64,000 bases of DNA, from NCBI RefSeq assembly GCF_900078365.1, contig NZ_LT598653.1, forward strand, positions 3,605,501-3,669,500. The letters run 5' to 3'. Source of the stretch: an uncultured Sphingopyxis sp. (lineage in GTDB: Bacteria; Pseudomonadota; Alphaproteobacteria; Sphingomonadales; Sphingomonadaceae). Position numbers and translations under genes: made by a program. Positions within the stretch are counted from its first letter, which is position 1; each line of letters begins with the position of its first letter. Shown here in pieces: positions 45,515 through 53,983 of the stretch. The notes beneath the pieces are model-generated. The model was not told the origin of the DNA. It searched no databases and was given only the letters and a program-made list of their open reading frames with translations.

Positions 45515-46081
45515 ATGTTCCATCCCGATCTTGCCCGGCATCCCGACAGCTGCCCGGCGCTCGTTCTCAACGCCGATTACACGCCGCTGAGCTATTATCC
45601 GCTGAGCCTCTGGCCCTGGCAGACCGCGGTCAAGGCGGTGTTTCTCGACCGCGTCACCATCGTCGAAAATTACGAGCGCGAGATTCATTCGCCGACGCGG
45701 ACGATGCCGATCCCGAGCGTCATCGCGCTCCGCCAATATGTGAAGCCGTCGGAGCATCCGGCGTTCACGCGCTTCAACCTGTTCCTGCGCGACCGCTTCG
45801 CGTGCCAATATTGCGGGTCGGGCAAGGACCTGACCTTCGATCATGTCGTGCCGCGCCGGCTCGGCGGGCGGACGACGTGGGAAAATGTCGCGACCGCCTG
45901 CGCCCCTTGCAACCTCAAGAAAGGCGGCCGCACCCCGCAACAGGCGCATATGCCGCTCTATCGCCAGCCGTGGCGGCCGACGAGCTGGCAGCTGCAGGAC
46001 AATGGCCGGGCGTTTCCGCCGAACTATCTGCACACGAGCTGGATCGACTGGCTTTATTGGGATGTCGAACTCGAAGGTTAG
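45515..46081 (+). CDS. HNH endonuclease family protein
   Basis: 188 residues. The N-terminus (ALVLNADYTPLSYYPLSLWPW) is that of the widespread chromosomal HNH protein group. The HNH domain is FACQYCGSGKDLTFDHVVPR, RLGGRTTWENVATACAPCN and LKKG, with two CxxC Zn pairs and the DH catalytic pair. It is not accompanied by a methylase or phage genes, so it is probably a housekeeping DNA nuclease. It is divergent from gluQ with a 170-bp shared regulatory gap. Confidence 0.92.
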   Translation: MFHPDLARHPDSCPALVLNADYTPLSYYPLSLWPWQTAVKAVFLDRVTIVENYEREIHSPTRTMPIPSVIALRQYVKPSEHPAFTRFNLFLRDRFACQYCGSGKDLTFDHVVPRRLGGRTTWENVATACAPCNLKKGGRTPQQAHMPLYRQPWRPTSWQLQDNGRAFPPNYLHTSWIDWLYWDVELEG

Positions 46082-46141
46082 ATGGTGTCGATTTAGCCAC
46101 GTCGGCTTTGGGTTGGATCGACGACGTTTAGGAGTTGAGCT

Positions 46142-46267
46142 GTTTTCCCCTCCCGCAAGCGGGAGGGGCAGCGAGACTTACGAACTTTGTTCGTTAGTCG
46201 CAGCGGGGTGGGCAATCGCAACGTCGCTGCCCCACCCCCAACCCCTCCCGCTTGCGGGAGGGGAAAA
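46142..46267. repeat. Family A palindromic repeat, copy 2
   Basis: Arms ttttcccctcccgcaagcgg and cgcttgcgggaggggaaaa, about 126 bases overall, with the loop carrying cttacgaactttgttcgttagtcgcagcgggg in family form. The T and A runs outside the arms would make a bidirectional terminator for the HNH gene. Confidence 0.85.
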
Positions 46268-46298
46268 GAACGGCCGCCACCGGCCGTTTTCAGCCCCT

Positions 46299-46376
46299 CG
46301 TCACCCCGGACTTGATCCGGGATCCATTCCTCCCGACGCCCGCGTGAATGGACCCCGGATCAAGTCCGGGGTGACG
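46299..46376. repeat. Family B palindromic repeat, copy 4
   Basis: Shorter relative: cgtcaccccggacttgatcc and its complement ggatcaagtccggggtgacg at the ends, with inner attcctcccgacgcccgcgt. Together with the preceding family A copy it fills most of the 392-base gap 46082-46473, which has no gene. Confidence 0.85.
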
Positions 46377-46473
46377 AGAAATGAAATGGCAGCAACCGGT
46401 CGAAAGCCGGCTTCCGTCTCCGGTTTGCGCGCTGTAGCTTTCGCTCGTGGACACGGTTTCAAGGAGACGAAAA

Positions 46474-46887
46474 ATGGTTCGCGCGGTCTTTTTCGGACTT
46501 TCCGCTTTGTCGCTCGCCGCCTGCGCGACGATCCCGCCCGCCGAGCAGCCCGTGTCGGTCACCGGCAGCATCACCTATCGCGAGCGCATGGCACTGCCGC
46601 CGACGGCACAGATCGAAATCACCCTTGCTGACGTCAGCCTTGCCGATGCGCCGTCGACAACGATCGCGCGCCAGGCCTTCACCGCCGACGGGCGGCAGGT
46701 GCCCTTCGCCTTTTCGCTGACCGTCGACCAGCGCCGGCTCGACCAGCGCCACAGCTATGCGGTGTCGGCGCGGATCAGCGATGCGTCGGGCCGGCTGATG
46801 TTCATCACCGATACGCGCAATAGTGTTGCGTTCGACGGCGGCCGTGCGATTGATATGGGCATGTTGACCCTCGTCAAGACGAACTGA
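46474..46887 (+). CDS. YbaY-family lipoprotein
   Basis: 137 residues from the ATG at 46474, preceded by AAGGAG. Lipobox LSLAAC (Cys about 14). The mature domain is a YbaY/type III secretion chaperone-like beta-sandwich: VTGSITYRERMALPPTAQIEI, TLADVSLADAPSTTIARQAF, VPFAFSLTVD. It probably sits at the outer membrane; function not established. It precedes ppc by 64 bases on the same strand. Confidence 0.85.
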   Translation: MVRAVFFGLSALSLAACATIPPAEQPVSVTGSITYRERMALPPTAQIEITLADVSLADAPSTTIARQAFTADGRQVPFAFSLTVDQRRLDQRHSYAVSARISDASGRLMFITDTRNSVAFDGGRAIDMGMLTLVKTN

Positions 46888-46951
46888 TCTTATAGACGCA
46901 TAGCTATGCGCGGCTTGACCCCGCACCTTCGCAAGTGCAGCAAGCGCGCTT

Positions 46952-49621
46952 ATGGGCCCGCCTATCCAGATCTCGCAAAATCCCGACATCCGCTATCTCG
47001 GGCGGATCCTCGGCGACGTCATCCGCGCCTATGGCGGCGACAAATTGTTCCGCCAGACCGAATATATCCGCTCCTCGAGCGTCGACCGGCATCGCGGCAT
47101 CGCGGGCGCCGAGGCGATCGATCCGGGGCTCGAGGCGCTGAGCCTCGACGACACGATCGCTTTCGTGCGCGGCTTCATGCTCTTCTCGATGCTCGCCAAT
47201 CTGGCGGAGGACCGGCAGGGGGTCGCGGCCGAGCCCGAGGCGACCGTTGCGGCGGCGATCGAGAAGCTGAAGGACGGCGGGATCGATAGCGAGGCGGTCG
47301 CGGCGCTGCTCGGCGCCTCGCTGGTCGCGCCGGTGCTGACCGCGCATCCGACCGAGGTGCGGCGCAAGTCGGTGCTCGACCACAAGAACCGCGTCGCCGA
47401 GCTGATGGCGCTGCGCGACGCGGGGCTCGACGAGACGCCCGAGGGCGACGTGATCGAGGAAGCGATCCGCCGGCAGGTCGTTCTCCTCTGGCAGACGCGC
47501 CCGCTGCGCACCGAGAAATTGTTCGTCGCCGACGAAATCGACAATGCGCTGACCTATTTGCGCGACGTCTTCCTGCCCGTGGTGCCCAAGCTCTACGCAC
47601 GATGGGAGAAGGAGCTGGGAACGCGCCCCGCGCCCTTCCTGCGCGTCGGCAGCTGGATCGGCGGCGACCGCGACGGCAATCCGTTCGTCACCGCCGAGAC
47701 CTTGCATATGGCGACGTCGCGCAACGCCGCCGCGGTGCTCGGTCATTATATCGACCAGGTCCATGCGCTCGGCGCCGAGCTGTCGGTGTCGTCGAGCCTC
47801 GCGCCGGTGCCCGAAGCGGTCGAAGCCTTGGCCGAGGCGAGCGGCGACACTGCGCCGAGCCGCCGCGACGAACCCTATCGCCGCGCGCTGTCGGGCATCT
47901 ATGCGCGGCTGTCGGCCACCTATGTTGCGATCACCGGCAAGGCGCCGCCGCGCCCCGCGGCGCTGAAGGGCGAAGCCTATGCGGCCCCGGCCGATTTCCG
48001 CCGCGACCTCGTCACCATCGCCGACGGGCTGGCGGCGAGCGGCAAGGGCCAGTTCGCGGGCATCGGCGCGCTCGGGCGGCTGATCCGCGCGGTCGAGGTG
48101 TTCGGTTTCCACCTCGCGACGCTCGACATGCGGCAGAATAGCGCGGTTCACGAACGCGTGCTCGCCGAGTTGTTCAAAGTGTCGGGGGTCGAGGCCGATT
48201 ATCTGGCGCTGGACGAGGAGGCGCGCGTCGCGCTGTTGCGCAAGGAGCTTGGCGTGAACCGCCCGCTCGCCGCGCCGTGGCACGAATGGAGCGAGGAGAC
48301 GGCGGGCGAACTCGCGATCGTCCACGCCGCCGCCGCGGTGCGCAAGCGGCTGGGCCCCGACGCGATCGTCCAGTGGATCATCAGCAAGGCCGAGAGCCTG
48401 TCGGACCTGCTCGAAGTCCATGTCCTTGCGGGCGAGGCGGGGCTGTGGTCGACCGAAGGCGACGATACGCTGATGGTCGTGCCGCTGTTCGAGACGATCG
48501 CCGACCTGAACGACGCGCCCGCGATCATGGCGCGTTACTTCGCGCTGCCCGAAATCGCGCCGCAGGTCGCCGCGCGCGGGCATCAGGAAGTGATGATCGG
48601 CTATTCGGATTCGAACAAGGACGGCGGCTATCTGACTTCGACCTGGGGGCTGCATCAGGCCTCCGCCGCGCTGACCCCGGTGTTCGAGGCGGCCGATACC
48701 GCGATGCAATTGTTCCACGGCCGCGGCGGCGCGGTCGGGCGCGGCGGCGGCAGCGCCTTTGCCGCGATCCGCGCGCAGCCCGCGGGCACGGTGCAGGGGC
48801 GCATCCGCATCACCGAACAGGGCGAGGTGATCGCCGCCAAATATGGCACGATCGAGAGCGCCGCGACCAATCTGGAAGCGATGGTGTCGGCGAGCCTGCT
48901 CGCGAGCCTCGAGCCCGAAGCGAAGAGCGACGCCGACAGCGCGCGCTTCGCCGAGGCGATGGACGCGCTGTCGGACACCGCGTTCGGCGCCTATCGCGGG
49001 CTCGTCTACGACACGGGCGCGTTCAAGGATTTCTTCCGCGCGATGACACCGATCGCCGAGATCGCGGGACTCAAGATCGGGTCGCGGCCGTCGAGCCGCA
49101 CCAAGTCGAGCGCCATCGAGGATCTGCGCGCGATCCCCTGGGTGTTCAGCTGGGCGCAGGCGCGCACGATGCTTCCGGGCTGGTACGGGACGGGCGAGGC
49201 GTTCGCGGCGTTCGGCGACAAGGCGCTGCTGACCGACATGGCCGAAAGCTGGCCCTTCTTCGCCGCGCTGCTCGGCAATATGGAAATGGTGCTCGCGAAG
49301 TCCGACATGGGGATCGCGGCGCGCTATGCCGAGCTGGCGGGGCATATCGACGGGCACGCGGCGATCTTCACCGCGATCCGCGACGGGTGGAACCGCGCGC
49401 ACGACGGTCTGCTCGACATCACCGGGCAGACGCGGCTGCTCGAGAAGAATCCGGCGCTCGAAGCGTCGATCCGATTGCGGCTGCCCTATATCGAGCCGCT
49501 CAACCTGCTGCAGATCGAGCTGATGAAGCGCCACCGCGCGGGCGAAACCGACCCGCGCATCGCCGAGGGCATCCAGCTGACGATCAACGCGATCGCGACG
49601 GCATTGAGGAACAGCGGCTGA
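46952..49621 (+). CDS. ppc: Phosphoenolpyruvate carboxylase
   Basis: 889 residues, normal for the family. It carboxylates PEP to oxaloacetate to refill the TCA cycle. LTAHPTEVRRKSVLDHKNR (His about 132) and GYSDSNKDGGYLTSTW (about 550) are the catalytic signatures, followed by FHGRGGAVGRGGGSAFAAI with the PEP-binding Arg, and the C-terminal LQIELMKRHR. A family C repeat lies right after the stop. Confidence 0.97.
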   Translation: MGPPIQISQNPDIRYLGRILGDVIRAYGGDKLFRQTEYIRSSSVDRHRGIAGAEAIDPGLEALSLDDTIAFVRGFMLFSMLANLAEDRQGVAAEPEATVAAAIEKLKDGGIDSEAVAALLGASLVAPVLTAHPTEVRRKSVLDHKNRVAELMALRDAGLDETPEGDVIEEAIRRQVVLLWQTRPLRTEKLFVADEIDNALTYLRDVFLPVVPKLYARWEKELGTRPAPFLRVGSWIGGDRDGNPFVTAETLHMATSRNAAAVLGHYIDQVHALGAELSVSSSLAPVPEAVEALAEASGDTAPSRRDEPYRRALSGIYARLSATYVAITGKAPPRPAALKGEAYAAPADFRRDLVTIADGLAASGKGQFAGIGALGRLIRAVEVFGFHLATLDMRQNSAVHERVLAELFKVSGVEADYLALDEEARVALLRKELGVNRPLAAPWHEWSEETAGELAIVHAAAAVRKRLGPDAIVQWIISKAESLSDLLEVHVLAGEAGLWSTEGDDTLMVVPLFETIADLNDAPAIMARYFALPEIAPQVAARGHQEVMIGYSDSNKDGGYLTSTWGLHQASAALTPVFEAADTAMQLFHGRGGAVGRGGGSAFAAIRAQPAGTVQGRIRITEQGEVIAAKYGTIESAATNLEAMVSASLLASLEPEAKSDADSARFAEAMDALSDTAFGAYRGLVYDTGAFKDFFRAMTPIAEIAGLKIGSRPSSRTKSSAIEDLRAIPWVFSWAQARTMLPGWYGTGEAFAAFGDKALLTDMAESWPFFAALLGNMEMVLAKSDMGIAARYAELAGHIDGHAAIFTAIRDGWNRAHDGLLDITGQTRLLEKNPALEASIRLRLPYIEPLNLLQIELMKRHRAGETDPRIAEGIQLTINAIATALRNSG

Positions 49622-49633
49622 ACGGCCAATATT

Positions 49634-49712
49634 CGTCGCCCCCGCGAAGGCGGGGGCCGCTGGAGCGGTAGCGCAAGGCCGACGGCGGCCCCCGCCTTCG
49701 CGGGGGCGACGG
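49634..49712. repeat. Family C palindromic repeat, copy 4 (short loop)
   Basis: Arms gtcgcccccgcgaaggcggg and the complement are intact, but the loop is shorter and different (ctggagcggtagcgcaaggc). It lies between the convergent ppc gene and the lipoprotein gene, a position where it could stop transcription from both sides. Confidence 0.82.
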
Positions 49713-49720
49713 TATTGGGC

Positions 49721-50239
49721 TCAGCCCTTGACGATCACCACTTCGCCCTTGGCGGTCGCGCCGTCGGGGGCGAAGCTGATGGTGAAGTCGTCGCCGTCCT
49801 TGTCCTTGCCCGCGAGCATATCGCCCGAGCGCGTGATCTTGACGCCCTTCTTCGCGAACTCGCCCGCCATCCAGTCGGCAGCGGCCTTCGGCGCGGCGGG
49901 TGAGGTGAAGCCGAGCTTGACCGTCGCCTTGTCGGCTCCGTTCCTGGCGTTCGCATCGACATCAACCTTGGTGACCTTGCTGTTTGGGTAGAGCTTGACC
50001 CCATCGATGTCGAAATCGCTTTCGATGTCGAGGTCGACGAAGTGGGGGACGTCGATGTTGATCGCGGCCCCTTCGCCGCCGATGCTGATCTTGCCGCCGT
50101 CCTTGCCGGCGCGGATCTTGACGCCGCCGCCGTCGCCTTCGGCGTTGATCGAGACTTCGGTCGCGTCGCCGGTCTTCTTCTCCTCCGACCCGCAGGCGGC
50201 GAGGAGCATCAGCGGGGGAATCAGGAACGCGAGACGCAT
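49721..50239 (-). CDS. Lipoprotein of unknown function
   Basis: 172 residues with lipobox LLAACG (Cys about 16). The mature part starts with an acidic, glycine-rich repeat-like stretch (GDGGGVKIRAGKDGGKISIGG) predicted as beta turns, then DIESDFDIDGVKLYPNSKVT and AADWMAGEFAKKGVKITRSGD. This architecture occurs in sphingomonads without known function. The start is preceded by GGAGA. No operon partner. Confidence 0.8.
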   Translation of the reverse strand: MRLAFLIPPLMLLAACGSEEKKTGDATEVSINAEGDGGGVKIRAGKDGGKISIGGEGAAINIDVPHFVDLDIESDFDIDGVKLYPNSKVTKVDVDANARNGADKATVKLGFTSPAAPKAAADWMAGEFAKKGVKITRSGDMLAGKDKDGDDFTISFAPDGATAKGEVVIVKG

Positions 50240-50304
50240 GGCTCAATCTCCTTGGTGCATTAGTTATATAATACACCTTTGGATGGACCGAGTCAATTTT
50301 CCGT

Positions 50305-50390
50305 CGTCATGCTGAACTTGATTCAGCATCCATTCTTCCTCGCCCGCAAGGCAAGCGCCGAATGGATCCCGGATCAAGTCCGGGATGACG
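50305..50390. repeat. Family B palindromic repeat, copy 5
   Basis: Begins cgtcatgctgaacttgattc, with a small hairpin (gctgaa/ttcagc), and ends gatcccggatcaagtccggg plus atgacg. Only the right end keeps the standard family B arm. It lies between the lipoprotein gene and the SDR gene, 17 bases before the SDR stop codon. Confidence 0.7.
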
Positions 50391-50407
50391 ATGAAACGGG
50401 AGTCAAA

Positions 50408-51211
50408 TCAGGCGTCGATGCTCGTCTTGAGGTCGCCGTGGACGAGGCCGCCGTCGACGGTGATCGTGTCGCCGACGACATAGTCGCCCGCCTTCGACGC
50501 GAGAAAGATCGCGGCGCCGGCCATGTCCTCGGGCACGCCGATGCGCTTGACCGGGATGCTTTTCGCGACCGCGTCGCCATGATCGCGCGCGGCCTTGTTC
50601 ATGTCCGACTGGAAGGCGCCGGGCGCGATCGCGGTGACGATGATATGGTCCTGCACCAGCCGCGCCGCGAGGCGTTTGGTGAGGTAGAGGATCGCCGCCT
50701 TCGACGCGTGATAGCTGTAGGTTTCCCATGGATTGAGGCGCATCCCGTCGATCGAGCCGATGTTGATGACCTTCGCGGGGCGGTCGGCACTGCCGCCGGC
50801 CTTCAAGAGCCCGTGCAGCGCCTGCGTCAGGAAGAAGGGCGATTTGACGTTGATGTCCATCACCTTGTCCCAGCCCGCCTCGGGGAAGCCCTCGAACGGT
50901 TCGCCCCACGCGGCGCCGGCGTTGTTGACGAGAATGTCGAGCCGTTCCTCGCGCGCCTCAAGCTCCTTGGCGAGCGCGCGGCAGCCCTCGACGGTCGAGA
51001 GGTCGACGGGAAGCCCAATGACCTTGCCGGGGTAGCGCGTCTCGAAGTCGGCGACGGCTTCCTCGATCTGCGCCGTCTTGCGCGCCGAGATATAAACGCG
51101 CGCGCAGCCCGCGGCGAGATAGCCCTCGACGATCATCTTGCCGATACCGCGCGAGCCGCCGGTGACGAGTGCGATACGGCCGTCGAGGCCGAACATGTTC
51201 TGGAGGTTCAT
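50408..51211 (-). CDS. Short-chain dehydrogenase/reductase
   Basis: 267 residues. Cofactor motif TGGSRGIG near residue 18, NNAGAAWGEP, catalytic Ser (IGSIDGM), YxxxK as YHASK, and the C-terminal GDTITVDGGLVHG. The sequence is close to FabG-like 3-oxoacyl reductases. AAGGAG precedes the start. It may follow the paired dehydrogenase genes on the same strand, but a family A repeat separates them. Confidence 0.9.
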   Translation of the reverse strand: MNLQNMFGLDGRIALVTGGSRGIGKMIVEGYLAAGCARVYISARKTAQIEEAVADFETRYPGKVIGLPVDLSTVEGCRALAKELEAREERLDILVNNAGAAWGEPFEGFPEAGWDKVMDINVKSPFFLTQALHGLLKAGGSADRPAKVINIGSIDGMRLNPWETYSYHASKAAILYLTKRLAARLVQDHIIVTAIAPGAFQSDMNKAARDHGDAVAKSIPVKRIGVPEDMAGAAIFLASKAGDYVVGDTITVDGGLVHGDLKTSIDA

Positions 51212-51229
51212 TTTCTTGCTCCTTTAAAG

Positions 51230-51363
51230 CCCCTCCCCTTCAGGGGAGGGGTTGGGGTGGGGGCTTGCGGCGTAGCGCAGGGCCGATGGCCCCCACCCCG
51301 CTCGACTAAGGCCCGGCTAACGCCGGACCAAGTCTCTCTGCCCCTCCCCTGAAGGGGAGGGGG
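51230..51363. repeat. Family A palindromic repeat, copy 3
   Basis: Arms cccctccccttcaggggagg and the complementary right copy; the loop has changed (gactaaggcccggctaacgccggac, containing a small ccgg hairpin). It fills the gap between the SDR and the acyl-CoA dehydrogenase genes. Confidence 0.82.
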
Positions 51364-51370
51364 TAGTCGA

Positions 51371-52489
51371 TCAATAGCCGTTCATCCGGGCGACCTGATC
51401 GATGTGATAATGGACGTCGCCCATATACTCCGCCAGCGCGCGGTCGCGTTTCATATAGAGGCCGATGTCATATTCATCGGTCATGCCGATGCCGCCGTGC
51501 ATCTGCACGCCTTCGCGCACCGCGAGGTTGGCGGCGCGGCCGGCCTTCGCCTTGGCGACCGAGACCATCAGCTTCGCGCCCTCGCTGCCTTCGTCCAAAA
51601 GCTGCTGCGCCTTCATCACCGTGGCGCGCGCGACTTCCATCTCGCCATAAAGATGCGCGGCGCGGTGCTGGAGGCCTTGGAACTCGCCGATCAGCTTGCC
51701 GAACTGCTTGCGTTCCTTGAGGTAGGTGACGGTCATGTCCATCGCGCCCTGCCCGACGCCGACCATTTCGGCGGCGGCGCCGGTGCGCGTCGCGGCGAGC
51801 AGCGCGTCGAGGATCTCGCCGCCCGCATCGACCTCGCCAATCACCGCGTCGGCGTCGACCTCGACGCCGTCGAGCGTGACGTGACTGGCGAGCGATGAGT
51901 CGACGAGGCGGCGCGGGTCGGCGGTGAGGCCCTTGGCATCCTTGGGCACCGCGAACAAAGTGATGCCGCCGTCGGTCTTCGCCGCGACGATGCTCATATC
52001 GGCGACATGGCCGTGGAGCACGAAGCTTTTCTTGCCATCGAGGCGGAAGCCGTTGCCCGCGCGCGTCGCGGTGGTGGCAATGCGGTCGGGGCGGTGCTTG
52101 GCGCCCTCGTCGATCGCGAGCGCGACGATCGCCTCGCCCGACGCAATCGCGGGGAGCCAGCGGCCCGCCTGCGTGCCGCCCGCTTTCGCCAGCGCGGCGA
52201 CCGCGCCGACGCCGGTCGAGAGGAAAGGCGACGGAGTCAGGTTGCGGCCGATTTCCTCGAGCACGATGCCCGCTTCCATATGCCCCATGCCGAGCCCGCC
52301 GTGCGCCTCGGGCACGAGCATGCCGGGCAGGCCCATTTCGGTGAACTGCGCCCAGAGGTCGCGCGAAAAGCCGGTGGCGTCGGCGCTGTCGCGCAGTTTG
52401 CGCAGGTGCGAAACGGGCGCCTGTTCGGTCACGAAGGGGGCGACGCTGTCCTTGAGCATCGCCTGGTCGTCATTGTGATAGAGCGGCAT
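51371..52489 (-). CDS. Acyl-CoA dehydrogenase subunit lacking the catalytic Glu
   Basis: 372 residues, ACAD fold with FAD. It has GLPGMLVPEAHGGLGMGHME, VGVGQGAMDMTVTYLKERKQFG (helical domain) and the C-terminal VQMHGGIGMTDEYDIGLYMKR. At the place of the usual catalytic YEGTSE motif it reads YMGDVHYH, so the general-base Glu is replaced. With the neighbouring full-length ACAD (52630-53811) this resembles the alpha2beta2 acyl-CoA dehydrogenases of steroid side-chain breakdown, in which only one partner is catalytic. The partner and stoichiometry are inferred. Confidence 0.87.
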   Translation of the reverse strand: MPLYHNDDQAMLKDSVAPFVTEQAPVSHLRKLRDSADATGFSRDLWAQFTEMGLPGMLVPEAHGGLGMGHMEAGIVLEEIGRNLTPSPFLSTGVGAVAALAKAGGTQAGRWLPAIASGEAIVALAIDEGAKHRPDRIATTATRAGNGFRLDGKKSFVLHGHVADMSIVAAKTDGGITLFAVPKDAKGLTADPRRLVDSSLASHVTLDGVEVDADAVIGEVDAGGEILDALLAATRTGAAAEMVGVGQGAMDMTVTYLKERKQFGKLIGEFQGLQHRAAHLYGEMEVARATVMKAQQLLDEGSEGAKLMVSVAKAKAGRAANLAVREGVQMHGGIGMTDEYDIGLYMKRDRALAEYMGDVHYHIDQVARMNGY

Positions 52490-52505
52490 ATTTTCTCTCT
52501 CCAGT

Positions 52506-52623
52506 TCCCCTCCCGCAGGCGGGAGGGGTTAGGGGTGGGCCAGCGAACTCGCATCTGCCCACCCCGCTGCGGCTAGCGAACAAGTTCGCAAGCCTCGCTG
52601 CCCCTCCCGCCTGCGGGAGGGGA
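52506..52623. repeat. Family A palindromic repeat, copy 4
   Basis: Arms cccctcccgcaggcgggagg and the right copy cctcccgcctgcgggagggg; the loop carries ccaccccgctgcggctagcg. It sits between the two paired acyl-CoA dehydrogenase genes and may dampen transcription between them. Confidence 0.85.
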
Positions 52624-52629
52624 GAATGG

Positions 52630-53811
52630 TCAAGCCCCCGGCAAATCCAAAATCCGCTTGGCGATGACGTTGAGCATGACTTCGCTCGTCCCGCCTTCGA
52701 TCGAATTGGCCTTGGTGCGCAGCCAGGTGCGCGCCCTTGCGCCGCCCTTGCTCTCTTCGCTGTCCCATTCGAGCGCGTCGCTGCCGCCGCCCGCCATGAC
52801 GAGTTCGTGGCGGCGCTTGTTGAGTTCGGTGCCGACATATTTCATCATGTTCGACGACGCGGGATGCGCGCGGCCGGTCTTCCACATATCCATGAAACGC
52901 TCGCCCATCGCGCGATAGGCGAAGACATCGACGTCGAACGCCGCCATTTCGGCGCGCAATATCGGATCGTCGAGTTCGCCCGCCGCATTCTTTCCGAACG
53001 CCTTGGCAAAGGCGCCGCCGATGCTGACCATGTCGCCGCCCGCGCCGCCGCCCGAAATCATCTCGCGCTCGTGGCCCAAGAGATATTTGGCGACGTCCCA
53101 GCCGCGATTGACCTCGCCGACGAACTGCGTCTTCGGCACTTCGACATCGTCGAAGAAGGTTTCGCAGAAGGGCGAGTTGCCGCTGATCAGCAGGATCGGC
53201 TTGGTGGTGACGCCCTTGCTCTCCATGTCGAAGAGCATGAAGGTGATGCCCTGATATTTGTTCGCCTTGTCGGTGCGGACGAGGCAGAAGATCCAGTCGG
53301 CCTTGTCGGCGTAGCTGGTCCAGATCTTCGACCCGTTGACGACCCAGTGATCGCCCTTGTCCTCGCCGAAGGTCTGCAAAGACACGAGGTCGCTGCCCGA
53401 ACCCGGTTCCGAATAGCCCTGGCACCAGCGGATTTCGCCGCGCGCGATCTGGGTGAGGTAATGGACCTTCTGCTCCTCGGTGCCGAATTTGAGCAGCGCG
53501 GGGCCGAGCATCCAGATGCCGAAGCTGTCGAGCGGCGAGCGCGCGTTGATGCGCTTCATTTCCTGGCGGAGAATCTTGGTCTCCTCGGGCGAGAGGCCAG
53601 CGCCGCCATAGGCCTTGGGCCAGTCGGGCACCGTATAGCCCTTCGCGACGCAGGCTTCGAGCCACGCTTTCTGGGCGTCGTTCTTGAACACCCATTTGCG
53701 GCCGCCCCAGCAGACGTCGCCCTCGTCGCGCACGGGTTCGCGCATTTCGGGGGGGCAATTGGCCTCCAGCCATTCGCGCACTTCGGTGCGGAACGCGTCC
53801 AGTTCGCTCAT
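52630..53811 (-). CDS. Acyl-CoA dehydrogenase, catalytic partner
   Basis: 393 residues from the ATG at 53811; the longer in-frame extension upstream has no support. The conserved FAD/substrate motifs are WCQGYSEPGSGSDLVSLQT and VNGSKIWTSYADKADWIF. The C-terminus SIEGGTSEVMLNVIAKRIL keeps the catalytic Glu. The N-terminus (RTEVREWLEANCPPEMREP) is typical of the FadE subfamily acting on branched or ring-bearing acyl-CoAs. It is divergent from the SDR at 53984, with a palindromic box between. Forms a likely pair with 51371-52489. Confidence 0.92.
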   Translation of the reverse strand: MSELDAFRTEVREWLEANCPPEMREPVRDEGDVCWGGRKWVFKNDAQKAWLEACVAKGYTVPDWPKAYGGAGLSPEETKILRQEMKRINARSPLDSFGIWMLGPALLKFGTEEQKVHYLTQIARGEIRWCQGYSEPGSGSDLVSLQTFGEDKGDHWVVNGSKIWTSYADKADWIFCLVRTDKANKYQGITFMLFDMESKGVTTKPILLISGNSPFCETFFDDVEVPKTQFVGEVNRGWDVAKYLLGHEREMISGGGAGGDMVSIGGAFAKAFGKNAAGELDDPILRAEMAAFDVDVFAYRAMGERFMDMWKTGRAHPASSNMMKYVGTELNKRRHELVMAGGGSDALEWDSEESKGGARARTWLRTKANSIEGGTSEVMLNVIAKRILDLPGA

Positions 53812-53857
53812 CCTTTTGGCTCCTCTTCTGCGGGCAAATCTACGTCCGCTTCGCTGC

Positions 53858-53873
53858 TTTACGCAAGCGTCAA
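53858..53873. promoter_or_regulatory. MerR/LiuR-like operator candidate, site 1
   Basis: TTTACGC-AA-GCGTCAA: two 7-base arms around a 2-base centre, inverted except for one base. It resembles the perfect site at 56378-56393 and the MerR-type LiuR box used for branched-chain and fatty acid catabolism genes. Lies between divergent acyl-CoA dehydrogenase and SDR genes. Confidence 0.42.
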
Positions 53874-53925
53874 CTTGGCAGCGCGCACCTGCCGTTACGG
53901 CGCCGTAGCGTCGGATCGACCGCCG

Positions 53926-53953
53926 TTGACGCATCCCCTTTGGCGCCTAAGCT
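53926..53953 (+). promoter_or_regulatory. Sigma-70-like promoter candidate for the SDR-MFS unit
   Basis: TTGACG at 53926-53931 and TAAGCT at 53948-53953 with 16 bases between, about 30 bases before the SDR start codon. Pattern-based only. Confidence 0.4.
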
Positions 53954-53983
53954 AAGTGGCAAAAGAAAACGGGAGAATGGGTC

